18,952 bases of DNA, from the NCBI GenBank assembly GCA_044369995.1, contig JBILWG010000019.1, positions 1 to 18,952 on the forward strand. Reading direction: 5' to 3'. Below, piece by piece: positions 6,411 through 13,722 of the stretch. Position numbers and translations under genes: made by a program. The notes below the pieces were generated by a model that saw only the letters and a program-made list of their open reading frames with translations, was not told the origin of the DNA and searched no databases. Each line of letters begins with the position of its first letter. Position 1 is the first letter of the stretch. This stretch comes from F1-60-MAGs149 sp044369995. Its GTDB lineage: Bacteria; Actinomycetota; Thermoleophilia; Gaiellales; F1-60-MAGs149.

Positions 6411-7780
6411 GCCTTCGCGTCCGAGCAGCTGGAGCAGTCGCCCGATTGGCGGGCGCGCTGTCGCGCGCGGCCGGCCGGGGCGGTGGCACCACGCTGCCCG
6501 GGCACGTCTTCCTGCGTCTCGCGCCGGCGGGAGTCGATCAGCTCGCAACGCAGTTCGCAGAGGGGATTGCGGTCATCAGTGCGACGAACGGGAAGACGAC
6601 GACGGCAGCGATGCTCTCGCACGTCCTCGGCGCCGATCGCACCGTGTGCCGCAACGGCGCCGGGGCCAATCTGATGACCGGTGTCGTCGCGACCCTGCTG
6701 GCGCGTCCAGACGATGCAGACGTCGCGGTGCTCGAGGTGGATGAGGCGGCGCTGCCGGCGGTCGCAGCCGCCGTGCAGCCACAGGTCGTGGCGCTCGGCA
6801 ACCTCTTCCGCGATCAGCTCGATCGGCACGGCGAGCTCGAGCTGGTCGCGGATCGCTGGCGATCCCTGACACGCGGTCTGCCGCCCGCGGTGACGCTGGT
6901 GCTCGGGGCCGACGATCCGGTCATCGACGCGCTGGGTGACGGACGGTCGCACGTCGTCCGCTACGGCATCGACGATCCCACCGTGGCGCTCGCGCAGCGG
7001 GACGCGGCAGCCGACTCCACGTTCTGCGTCCGCTGCGGCGCCGCCTACACGTACGACGAGGTCTATCTGGGGCATCTCGGCGCCTACCGCTGCCCCGCTG
7101 GCGATCACGCACGGGGTGCGCTCACGATCGCCGCTCGTGCGCTCGAGACCGACGGTGCCAACGGCACCCGCTTCCGGATCGATGCGCCGGATGGCTCCTC
7201 GGCGGTGTCGCTGCCGCTCCCCGGCCTCTACAACGTCGAGAACGCGCTCGCCGCGATCGCCACGGCCTACGTGCTCGGCGTGCCCACGGCCACCGCTGCG
7301 AGCAGGCTTGGCGACTTCCGCGCTGCGTTCGGACGTTTCGAGCGCATTGATGTGGCTGGCCGCGAGGTCGTGCTGATCCTCTTCAAGAACCCGACGGGCG
7401 CAAACGAGGCGCTGCGCGCGATCGCGCCGGATCTGCCGGGCGCGCACGTCGTGCTCGCACTCAACGACCGCATCGCCGATGGTCGCGACGTCAGCTGGAT
7501 CTGGGACATCGATCTCGAGGACCGGTTCGGGACGGTCGGCAGCATCGTCTGCACGGGCACGCGCGCCGAGGACCTGGCAGTTCGGCTGCGATACGCGGGC
7601 GTGGCGATCGAGCAGATCGATCGTCTCCGCGACGTCGCCAGTGGGCTTGACGGGGCGGTCGCGAACGCGGCACCGGGTGAGCGGATCTACGTCCTCGCAA
7701 CGTACACCGCGATGCTCGATCTGCACCGCGTGCTGGCGGAGCGTGGTTTGACCGAGCCCTTCTGGGAGGGTGGCCGCTGA
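6407..7780 (+). CDS. murT: Lipid II isoglutaminyl synthase, Mur ligase-like subunit
   Basis: With GatD amidates the alpha-carboxyl of D-Glu in lipid II to D-isoglutamine, using ATP and glutamine-derived ammonia at the cytoplasmic membrane face. Domains: N-terminal segment, Mur ligase central domain with ATP loop TNGKTTT (60-66), an inserted zinc-ribbon region (207-235), NVENALAAIA (276-285), and the C-terminal MurT domain with DGRDVSWIWD (358-367), whose Asp361 corresponds to the residue proposed to complete the GatD catalytic triad. Oddity: the ribbon has Cys207, Cys210 and Cys229, but the expected fourth Cys is Gly232, with Asp233-His234 beside it. Start GTG 6407 overlaps the MFS stop by 3 nt and gives 457 aa, the normal size; the frame upstream of it is only a shadow of the MFS gene. 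Shares TGATG with gatD. Confidence 0.95.
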   Translation: MSLRVRAAGAVARLAGALSRAAGRGGGTTLPGHVFLRLAPAGVDQLATQFAEGIAVISATNGKTTTAAMLSHVLGADRTVCRNGAGANLMTGVVATLLARPDDADVAVLEVDEAALPAVAAAVQPQVVALGNLFRDQLDRHGELELVADRWRSLTRGLPPAVTLVLGADDPVIDALGDGRSHVVRYGIDDPTVALAQRDAAADSTFCVRCGAAYTYDEVYLGHLGAYRCPAGDHARGALTIAARALETDGANGTRFRIDAPDGSSAVSLPLPGLYNVENALAAIATAYVLGVPTATAASRLGDFRAAFGRFERIDVAGREVVLILFKNPTGANEALRAIAPDLPGAHVVLALNDRIADGRDVSWIWDIDLEDRFGTVGSIVCTGTRAEDLAVRLRYAGVAIEQIDRLRDVASGLDGAVANAAPGERIYVLATYTAMLDLHRVLAERGLTEPFWEGGR

Positions 7781-8517
7781 TGCTGCGCATCGTCCCCCTC
7801 TACCCCGAGCTGCTCTCGATCTACGGGGACCGTGGCAACGTCCGCGTACTCGAACAGCGGGCGCGGTGGCGCGGCCTTCCGGTGGAGGTCGTTCCGCTGA
7901 TGCTCGGTGAGCAGCTCGATCCCGCGGCCGCCGACGTGATCCTGATCGGTGGCGGCCAGGATCGCGATCAGGCGCTCGTGGCCGAAGCTCTGATCGCCCA
8001 GGTTGCGGCCCTGCGCTCGGCGATCGCGGATGGCGTGCCGGTGCTCGCCGTCTGCGGCGGCTATCAGCTGCTCGGGCACAGCTACCTCGATCAGTCGGGA
8101 CGCGAGACGCCCGGTACCGGACTCGTCGACCTCGTGACGCGTGCCGGAAAGCGTCGAATCATCGGCAACGTCGTCGTCGACGTGACGATGGAGGGATCGA
8201 CCCAGCGACTGGTGGGTTTCGAGAACCACGCTGGTCGTACCGAGCTCGGGACCGGTGTCGCCCCGCTTGGTCGTGTCGTGGTGGGCGGCGGCAACATCGG
8301 CGACGGTCAGACCGAGGGCTGTCGCGTCGATCGCGTCATCGGCACCTACGTGCATGGGCCGCTGCTGCCGAAGAACCCCTGGCTCGCCGACCGGATTCTC
8401 GGTTGGGCCTGCGCGCATCGCGGGCTGTCAACCGACCTCGCACCGCTGGACGATCGTCTCGAGACGGCCGCCGCGACGGCGGCGATCGACGTCGCGCGCG
8501 CCGATGAGCGCCGCTAG
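7780..8517 (+). CDS. gatD: Lipid II isoglutaminyl synthase, glutamine amidotransferase subunit
   Basis: Class I glutaminase (CobB/CobQ-like) that feeds ammonia to MurT. Catalytic Cys92 lies in the nucleophile elbow AVCGGYQLLG and His192 in TYVHGPLLPKNP; as known for GatD, the third triad residue comes from MurT. The N-terminus LRIVPLYPELLSIYGDRGN and GFENHAGRT are family-typical. 245 aa, normal length. The ATG overlaps the murT stop by one base (TGATG), which implies tight coupling and equal amounts of the two subunits. The stop codon TAG is part of a CTAG that also encodes the stop of the convergent Nudix gene. Confidence 0.95.
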   Translation: MLRIVPLYPELLSIYGDRGNVRVLEQRARWRGLPVEVVPLMLGEQLDPAAADVILIGGGQDRDQALVAEALIAQVAALRSAIADGVPVLAVCGGYQLLGHSYLDQSGRETPGTGLVDLVTRAGKRRIIGNVVVDVTMEGSTQRLVGFENHAGRTELGTGVAPLGRVVVGGGNIGDGQTEGCRVDRVIGTYVHGPLLPKNPWLADRILGWACAHRGLSTDLAPLDDRLETAAATAAIDVARADERR

Positions 8518-8966
8518 GCGATCCACATCCGCCCGAGACTGACGAACGGGTCCTCAGGGCGGTAGCGGCGAAGGAAGTCGTGAATCGGCGGACGCAGATC
8601 AAGCTCGTGCAGGTGGTTGCGGTCGACGAAGGCATGGCCGAGCACCGCGTCGTCCTGTGACACCAAGGCGTCGGCGCGCTGCTGCTCGACCTCGACCCGG
8701 AAGATCATGTGGAGGATATGGCGACCATCCACGACGTCTGCGGGTGGGATGGTCTCGGCCATGGCAACCGGCCCGTGCACCGCATGCACGGGCAGACCAC
8801 ACTCCTCGGCGAACTCGCGACGCATGGCGTCCTCCAGCGGCTCTCCCTCCTCCACGCCACCACCCGGCAGCAGCCAGTACGTGCGGCCATCCTTCTCGTG
8901 CCGCACGAGCAGGATGCGCCCACCATTGGCCACCAGCGCCCCGACGCGAATCCGCGGACCGCTCAT
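8514..8966 (-). CDS. Nudix hydrolase
   Basis: Hydrolyses a nucleoside diphosphate linked to another group; the exact substrate is unclear. A complete Nudix box GX5EX7REUXEEXGU spans residues 36-58 (Glu42, Arg50-Glu51, Glu54-Glu55, Gly57), preceded by WLLPGGG as in ADP-ribose/8-oxo-dGTP type enzymes. 150 aa, single domain. ATG at 8966 overlaps the dut stop by 4 nt (ATGA), so it is coupled to dut. Placement after a dUTPase suggests nucleotide pool cleaning (inference). It is the last gene of the long minus-strand block and shares its stop tetranucleotide with gatD, leaving no room for a terminator between the two. Confidence 0.92.
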   Translation of the reverse strand: MSGPRIRVGALVANGGRILLVRHEKDGRTYWLLPGGGVEEGEPLEDAMRREFAEECGLPVHAVHGPVAMAETIPPADVVDGRHILHMIFRVEVEQQRADALVSQDDAVLGHAFVDRNHLHELDLRPPIHDFLRRYRPEDPFVSLGRMWIA

Positions 8967-9403
8967 GCGCGCTTCCCGGTCGAGCCGAAGCCTCCCTCAC
9001 CGCGCTGCGAGGCGGGCAACGCAGCCACCTCGGCGAAGCCGGTGCGCGGGAGCTGGATCAGGACCAGCTGGGCGATCCGCTCGCCGCTTGCGACGGTCCT
9101 CGTCTCGCGGGGATCGTGATTGACGAGGATCACCTTCACCTCGCCGCGATAGCCCGCGTCGATCAGACCGGGTCCATTGAGCACCCCCAGGCCCTCCTTC
9201 AGCGCCAGTCCGGAGCGCGGGACGACGAGAGCGGCCATGCCCTCGGGCAGCGCCATGGCAAAGCCGCACCCGACGGCCGCCCGTGCGCCGGGCGGCAACG
9301 TGACGGTCTCGGTGGCGTGCAGGTCGTAGCCGGCGTCGTCGGGGTGGGCCTGCAGCGGCAGTCGCGCCTCGGGATGCAGGCGCTGGAAGAGCACCTCGCT
9401 CAT
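8963..9403 (-). CDS. dut: dUTP diphosphatase
   Basis: Homotrimeric dUTPase converting dUTP to dUMP and pyrophosphate, which keeps uracil out of DNA and supplies thymidylate synthesis. All five family motifs are present in order: AGYDL (24-28), PRSGLA (62-67), GLIDAGYRG with catalytic Asp82 and base-stacking Tyr85 (79-87), GERIAQL (107-113), and the flexible C-terminal P-loop-like RGEGGFGSTG (134-143). 146 aa, standard length. ATG 9403 overlaps the hflX stop by 4 nt (ATGA). Confidence 0.97.
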   Translation of the reverse strand: MSEVLFQRLHPEARLPLQAHPDDAGYDLHATETVTLPPGARAAVGCGFAMALPEGMAALVVPRSGLALKEGLGVLNGPGLIDAGYRGEVKVILVNHDPRETRTVASGERIAQLVLIQLPRTGFAEVAALPASQRGEGGFGSTGKRA

Positions 9404-10689
9404 GCGATGGGCTCCGGGGTGACGGCGAAGCGCAGGTAGCGATCCCGCTCGGCCTTCGGCAGGCGGGCGTGGATGCGGACGCCATCGGCGGTGTCCTCGC
9501 GCTGCGAGATCGGGGCGCCCAGTGCGTAGAGCGACGAGAGCACGCTCCCCTCGGTGTGCGGCACCAGCAGCTCGACGGGCTCGAAACGGCCGGCGAAGTG
9601 CTCGGCGATGGCGATCTCGAGCTCCTCGAGACCCTCGCGGGTGTGCGACGAGACCTGCAGCGCGTCGGGCAGGCGGTTGGACAGCCGCTCGCGGTCTGCG
9701 GGCGCAACGAGATCGATCTTGTTGAGGACGACGATGCGCGGCAGCTCATCGGCGCCGATCTGGCTGAGCACGTCATCGACGGCGCGCATCTGCTCGTCGC
9801 GCTCCTCCTCGTCCAGCGAGGCGTCGACGATGTGCAGCAGCAGATCACCGGAAAGCGTCTCCTCGAGCGTGGAGGCAAAGGCCTCTACCAGCCCATGCGG
9901 GAGCTTGCGGATGAAGCCCACCGTGTCGGTGATCGTGTACTCCCGTCCGACATGCGTGAAGCGCCGCGTCGTCGGATCGAGGGTCTCGAACAGGCGATTC
10001 CGACTGGACACCTCAGCGCCGGTGAGGGCATTGAGCAGGCTCGACTTGCCGACGTTGGTGTAGCCGGCGAGCGAGACGGTTGGGACGATGCCCTCCGTCC
10101 GCTGCTTGCGCTGCAGTCGCCGCCGCCTGCCGGTCTCCTTGAGCTTGCGACGCAGCGCGGTAATGCGATCGCGCGCGAGGCGACGGTCCGTCTCCAGCTG
10201 TGACTCGCCGGGGCCGCGTGTGCCCACGCCGCCGCCCAGCCGTTCGAGGTGCTGCCACATGCCGCGCATCCGCGGGAGCTGGTACTCGAGCTGCGCGAGC
10301 TCGACCTGCAGCTTGCCCTCCGCGGAGTTCGCGTGGGCGGCGAAGATGTCGAGGATCAGGGCGGTGCGATCGATGACGCGGATCTTGAAGCGATTCTCGA
10401 GGTAGCGCTGCTGCGAGGGGGTCAGCTCGTCGTCGATGACGAGCACCTCGGCCTCGGTGGCCTTCAGCTCCTCCTCGAGCTCGTCGACCTTGCCCGAGCC
10501 GAGGTAGGTCTTCAGCTCCGGCTGGTCGCGGCGTTGGATCAGCTCGCCGACAGGCTCGCACTGCGCGGTGTGGAGCAGCTCCACGAGCTCGGCCAGGTCG
10601 GCTTCGATGCGCTGGTTCTGACGGGCGACGGCCGCGACGAAGGCCCGCTCGGGTGCCGTATCGCGGATCTGATGGAAGCCGTCGCCCAC
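9400..10689 (-). CDS. hflX: Ribosome-associated GTPase HflX
   Basis: Translational GTPase that binds the 50S subunit and rescues or recycles stalled ribosomes under stress. N-terminal HflX domain (about 1-195) with LGSGKVDEL and the linker GGGVGTRGPGESQLETDRR; G domain with G1 GYTNVGKS (209-216), G2 region TLDPTTR, G3 DTVGFI (255-260) and G4 NKID (323-326); short C-terminal domain. 429 aa, normal length. Start is GTG at 10689; no Shine-Dalgarno is seen, but TAGACT sits 8 nt upstream, so the gene may have its own leaderless promoter in the 20-nt gap after the aminotransferase. dut is coupled downstream by a 4-nt overlap. Confidence 0.96.
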   Translation of the reverse strand: MGDGFHQIRDTAPERAFVAAVARQNQRIEADLAELVELLHTAQCEPVGELIQRRDQPELKTYLGSGKVDELEEELKATEAEVLVIDDELTPSQQRYLENRFKIRVIDRTALILDIFAAHANSAEGKLQVELAQLEYQLPRMRGMWQHLERLGGGVGTRGPGESQLETDRRLARDRITALRRKLKETGRRRRLQRKQRTEGIVPTVSLAGYTNVGKSSLLNALTGAEVSSRNRLFETLDPTTRRFTHVGREYTITDTVGFIRKLPHGLVEAFASTLEETLSGDLLLHIVDASLDEEERDEQMRAVDDVLSQIGADELPRIVVLNKIDLVAPADRERLSNRLPDALQVSSHTREGLEELEIAIAEHFAGRFEPVELLVPHTEGSVLSSLYALGAPISQREDTADGVRIHARLPKAERDRYLRFAVTPEPIA

Positions 10690-10694
10690 TAGGT

Positions 10695-10708
10695 CGGAGT
10701 CTACTCCG
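10695..10708. promoter_or_regulatory. Inverted repeat over the putative hflX -10 box
   Basis: CGGAGTCTACTCCG is a dyad with 6-base arms and a 2-base centre. On the minus strand its centre coincides with TAGACT (10698-10703), the -10-like hexamer 8 nt before the hflX GTG. It could be an operator or a short hairpin after the aminotransferase gene; no T-run follows, so it is not a standard terminator. A 14-base dyad can arise by chance. Confidence 0.35.
10698..10703 (-). promoter_or_regulatory. -10 box TAGACT for hflX (leaderless)
   Basis: TAGACT on the minus strand, then 8 nt, then the hflX GTG at 10689. No Shine-Dalgarno is present, so leaderless initiation is plausible; it lies at the centre of an inverted repeat. 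Confidence 0.4.
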
Positions 10709-10709
10709 C

Positions 10710-11873
10710 TCAGGAGGAGGCGAGAACCGGCGCGATGCGGTCGAAGGCCTCGTGCAGGCGCTCCTCGGGGATCGTCAGCGCCATGCGCACGTAGCCCTCC
10801 CCGGCGCTGCCGTAGGCGCTGCCGGGCGTCACGACGACCGCGGCCTGCTCGAGGAGTCGCGTCGCGAAGTCGCTGGACGACTCCCGTGTGGGGATGGGCA
10901 CCCAGAGGTACATGCCGCCCTGTGGGGGCGCGACGGGCATTCCCATCGCGGACAGGCGGGCACAGGCCAGATCCCGCCGCGCCCGGTAGATGGCCACCGG
11001 CGGTCCAGCGAGGTCGGTCTGGCGCAGGAGCCAGGCCGCCGTGCGCTGCAGGGCCGGGAACATACCCGAGTCGATCTGGGTCTTGAGACGCTGCAGCACG
11101 GCGATGATCTGCGGGTTGCCGACCGCGAAGGCGACACGCCAGCCGGGAATGGAAAAGGTCTTGGAGAGCGAGAGGATCTCGATGCCGCGGGCTCGGAACC
11201 CGGCATCGCTGAGGGCACTCGGCGCGGCGGCGTCATCGAACGCGAGCTCGGCGTAGGCGTGGTCATGGCACAGCACCAGATCGTGCTCGTCCCCGAAGGC
11301 CGCGAGGCGGGCGAACAGATCGGGCGCGGCAACCGCGCCGGTCGGGTTGTTGGGGTAGCCGCAGAGCAGCAGGCGTGCCCGTGCCGCCGCCTCGGCCGGC
11401 ACGCCGGCCAGATCGGGCTGGAAGCCGTTGGCGGCCAGCAGGGGCAGGGGGTGTGAGCCGGCGCCCGCAAGCAGCGGACCGCCCGTGTAGACGGGGTAGC
11501 CGGGGTCGGCCACCAGCGAGAGGGATCCCGGATCGAGGACCGCCAGCGCCAGGTGTGCGAGTCCCTCCTTGGCGCCGAGCAGCGGCAGGATCTCGGTGGC
11601 AGGGTCGAGGGTCACACCGAAGCGCCGGGCGTAGTGCTCGGCCACGGCCTCGCGGAGCTCGGCCTGCCCGCTGTTGGTCGGGTAGCGGGCGGCATCGTCG
11701 CGCTGCACCTCCTCCGCGAGCCGCGCGCGGATGCGCGGATCCGGCGGCAGGTCGGGATCGCCGATCCCCAACGAGATCACGTCGACGCCGGCGGCACGCC
11801 GCTCCGCGAGCACGCGGTTGAGGCGGGCGACCACGTACTCGGGGATCGTGTCCATGCGGTCGGAGAAGCGCAC
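10710..11873 (-). CDS. Class I/II aminotransferase of diaminopimelate synthesis (DapC role, DapL-like)
   Basis: PLP enzyme of fold type I. Motifs: ISLGIGDPDLPPDP (33-46), YPTNSGQAELREA, LGAKEGLAHLAL, DPGYPVYTGG (123-132), YPNNPTGAVA (173-182), CHDHAYAELAFD with Asp204 and Tyr207, and SLSKTFSIPGWR with PLP Lys238. These read like the LL-diaminopimelate aminotransferase group rather than classical DapC/ArgD. The gene sits with dapD, dapE and dapF, which form the succinylase route, so its likely job is N-succinyl-L,L-DAP transamination (DapC); direct LL-DAP activity is the alternative. Start GTG 11873 gives the expected MRFSDRMDTIPEYV N-terminus and 387 aa, and lies 2 nt after the dapF stop; an upstream extension into dapF is a shadow. 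Confidence 0.9.
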   Translation of the reverse strand: MRFSDRMDTIPEYVVARLNRVLAERRAAGVDVISLGIGDPDLPPDPRIRARLAEEVQRDDAARYPTNSGQAELREAVAEHYARRFGVTLDPATEILPLLGAKEGLAHLALAVLDPGSLSLVADPGYPVYTGGPLLAGAGSHPLPLLAANGFQPDLAGVPAEAAARARLLLCGYPNNPTGAVAAPDLFARLAAFGDEHDLVLCHDHAYAELAFDDAAAPSALSDAGFRARGIEILSLSKTFSIPGWRVAFAVGNPQIIAVLQRLKTQIDSGMFPALQRTAAWLLRQTDLAGPPVAIYRARRDLACARLSAMGMPVAPPQGGMYLWVPIPTRESSSDFATRLLEQAAVVVTPGSAYGSAGEGYVRMALTIPEERLHEAFDRIAPVLASS

Positions 11874-11875
11874 GG

Positions 11876-12658
11876 CTAGGCCAGGCAGTCCGCGGGAATC
11901 GTGAGGCGCTCGATCCGACGCGCTGGTCCGTGCATCGTCACGAACCCGTCGTCGCCGACCTCGATCACGAGCTTGCCACCAGGCAGCTCCACCGTGACCG
12001 GCGACGTGGCCGTGCCGTTGGTGACGGCAGCGACCGCGACGGCGCAGGCGCCGGTGCCGCAGGCACGGGTCTCGCCCACCCCCCGCTCCCAGACGCGCAT
12101 GCGGATGCGATGCTCGTCGAGGTGCTCGACGATCTCGACGTTGGCTCGCTCGGGGAACCATGGGTGGTGCTCGAGCGCGGGGCCCTCCTGCGCCAGCGGG
12201 AACGCCTGCACGTCGGCGACCGGGATCACGACGTGCGGATTGCCAACGCTGACGAAGGTGTGCGCGTACGGGAAGGCCTCGTCGGTGGGAACGTACTGCG
12301 GTCCGTCCAACCGCGCCTGGGCCATGCGCGCCGAGACCGTCTCCCCTGCGACGACGCAGGTGAGCACGCCGGCGGCGGTGCTGATCGTGAGGTGCTCCTG
12401 TCCCGTCTGCTCTGCGAGCCAACGGGCGACCATGCGCGTGCCGTTGCCGCACGCCTCGCTCTGCGTGCCATCAGGATTCCAGATGCGCATCGACACGTCG
12501 GCGTCATCGGCGGGCCCGAGCTCGAGCACGCCGTCGCCACCGAGGGTTGCGCAGATGCTGCGCACCTGATCCGGGTCGAGTGGCGCGGACAGGGCGCTCG
12601 CCGCGACGAGCAGGTAGCTGTTGCCCGCACCCTCCCAGCGCTCCGCCGGGACGCTCAC
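11876..12658 (-). CDS. dapF: Diaminopimelate epimerase
   Basis: Cofactor-free racemase converting LL-DAP to meso-DAP, the cell wall crosslinking residue and lysine precursor. Two-fold repeated fold with both catalytic cysteines: Cys70 in EACGNGTR (after NPDGTQS) and Cys200 in ETRACGTGACAVAVAA, the latter preceded by WERGVGE. Substrate-contact Asn is kept in GAGNSY, although the usual K-x-x-G-x-G-N-D-F start is altered (no Lys, Ser for Asp). 260 aa, slightly short. Start is GTG 12658, overlapping the dapE TGA (GTGA); the longer upstream frame only shadows dapE. Confidence 0.95.
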   Translation of the reverse strand: MSVPAERWEGAGNSYLLVAASALSAPLDPDQVRSICATLGGDGVLELGPADDADVSMRIWNPDGTQSEACGNGTRMVARWLAEQTGQEHLTISTAAGVLTCVVAGETVSARMAQARLDGPQYVPTDEAFPYAHTFVSVGNPHVVIPVADVQAFPLAQEGPALEHHPWFPERANVEIVEHLDEHRIRMRVWERGVGETRACGTGACAVAVAAVTNGTATSPVTVELPGGKLVIEVGDDGFVTMHGPARRIERLTIPADCLA

Positions 12659-13722
12659 GCTGCTCCCAGCTCCGCTGCGATCACACGCTCGCATTCCTCC
12701 AGCCGGCTGATCTCCACCCACTCGCCCGGCTGATGCGCCTGCGAGGGCTCGCCGGGACCGTAGTTGAAGGCCGGTACGCCCCAGGCGTGCATCGTGGCGA
12801 CATCGGTCCAGGCCTGCTTCGGCTGGACGGGGAGGCCGCTGCGCTCCAGGAAGCTGGCCACGGCCGGGTCGGCGAGGCTCGGTGCGGCAGGGGGAGCGAC
12901 GTCGCTCCAGGTGACCTCGGCGGCGGGACCGGCGAGCTCCTCGACCTCGGCCTTGGCCTGCTCGATCGACGTGCCCGGCGCAACGCGGGCGTTGACCCAC
13001 AGCTCCACCCGGTCGGGAAGCACGTTGTGCGCCACGCCGCCGTTGATCATGGTGATGGTGGCGACGTCGCGGTACGTGAGGCCATCGACGACCGTGTCGA
13101 TTGGCGCGCGGTTCGCGAAGCGACTGATCGCGTCCGCCAGGTCGCCCGAGATCGCGTTCTCGCCCTCCCAGGGGCGCGCGGCGTGGGCGGAGCGTCCCCG
13201 GAACACGAGCTGGGCGTTGAGCGAGCCGACGGCACCGGCGTGGATGGTGCCGCTCGAGGGCTCGAGCACGATCGCCATGGCCGGCTTGGGTTGCAGCAGG
13301 CGCGACTCGGCGAGCACGCGGTGGATGCCGTTGTCGGCATGCGGACCCTCCTCACGATCGTAGAAGACGCAGACCGTGGGGTGCGAATCGGCGGTCAGGC
13401 GCTGGAGCACCGCGAGCATGACCGCCACACCGCCCTTCATGTCGGCGGCACCGCGGCCGATGATGCGCGTCGGCGTGCGCTCCACCCCACCAGCCTCCCA
13501 GTTCGGCACCGTGTCGAGGTGGCCAACCAGCGCGATCGGCGTGCCCGCACCACCGGCGCGTGCCACGACCGAGTCGCCGATCCGCTCGTGTTCGAGGCCC
13601 AGAGCGCTGACCCGTCCTTCCACGAGGTTCGCGAGCTCGTGCTCCTCCCCGTACTCGGACCGCGTCGAGACGAGATCGAAGCAGATGTCCGCCACCGTTC
13701 CGCTGAGGAACGGTCTAGACAT
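12655..13722 (-). CDS. dapE: Succinyl-diaminopimelate desuccinylase
   Basis: M20-family dinuclear zinc hydrolase that removes succinate from N-succinyl-LL-DAP. Metal and catalytic residues visible: His68 and Asp70 in GHLDTVP, Asp94 in GRGAADMKGG, Glu124-Glu125 in YDREEGP, Glu154 in LEPSS, His330 in QAHQPGEW. The dimerisation segment has GRSAHAARPWEGENAI. These segments (VFYDREE, NAI, AWTDVA, NYGPGEPSQAH) resemble the actinobacterial DapE type more than the E. coli one. 355 aa. It overlaps the end of dapD by 8 nt and dapF by 4 nt, so the four dap genes are translationally coupled. Confidence 0.94.
   Translation of the reverse strand: MSRPFLSGTVADICFDLVSTRSEYGEEHELANLVEGRVSALGLEHERIGDSVVARAGGAGTPIALVGHLDTVPNWEAGGVERTPTRIIGRGAADMKGGVAVMLAVLQRLTADSHPTVCVFYDREEGPHADNGIHRVLAESRLLQPKPAMAIVLEPSSGTIHAGAVGSLNAQLVFRGRSAHAARPWEGENAISGDLADAISRFANRAPIDTVVDGLTYRDVATITMINGGVAHNVLPDRVELWVNARVAPGTSIEQAKAEVEELAGPAAEVTWSDVAPPAAPSLADPAVASFLERSGLPVQPKQAWTDVATMHAWGVPAFNYGPGEPSQAHQPGEWVEISRLEECERVIAAELGAA

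Noticed and set aside
10874..12452. Longer aminotransferase start near 12452
   Set aside because: Residues before MRFSDRM are antisense-like translation of dapF in another frame; GTG 11873 gives the family N-terminus.
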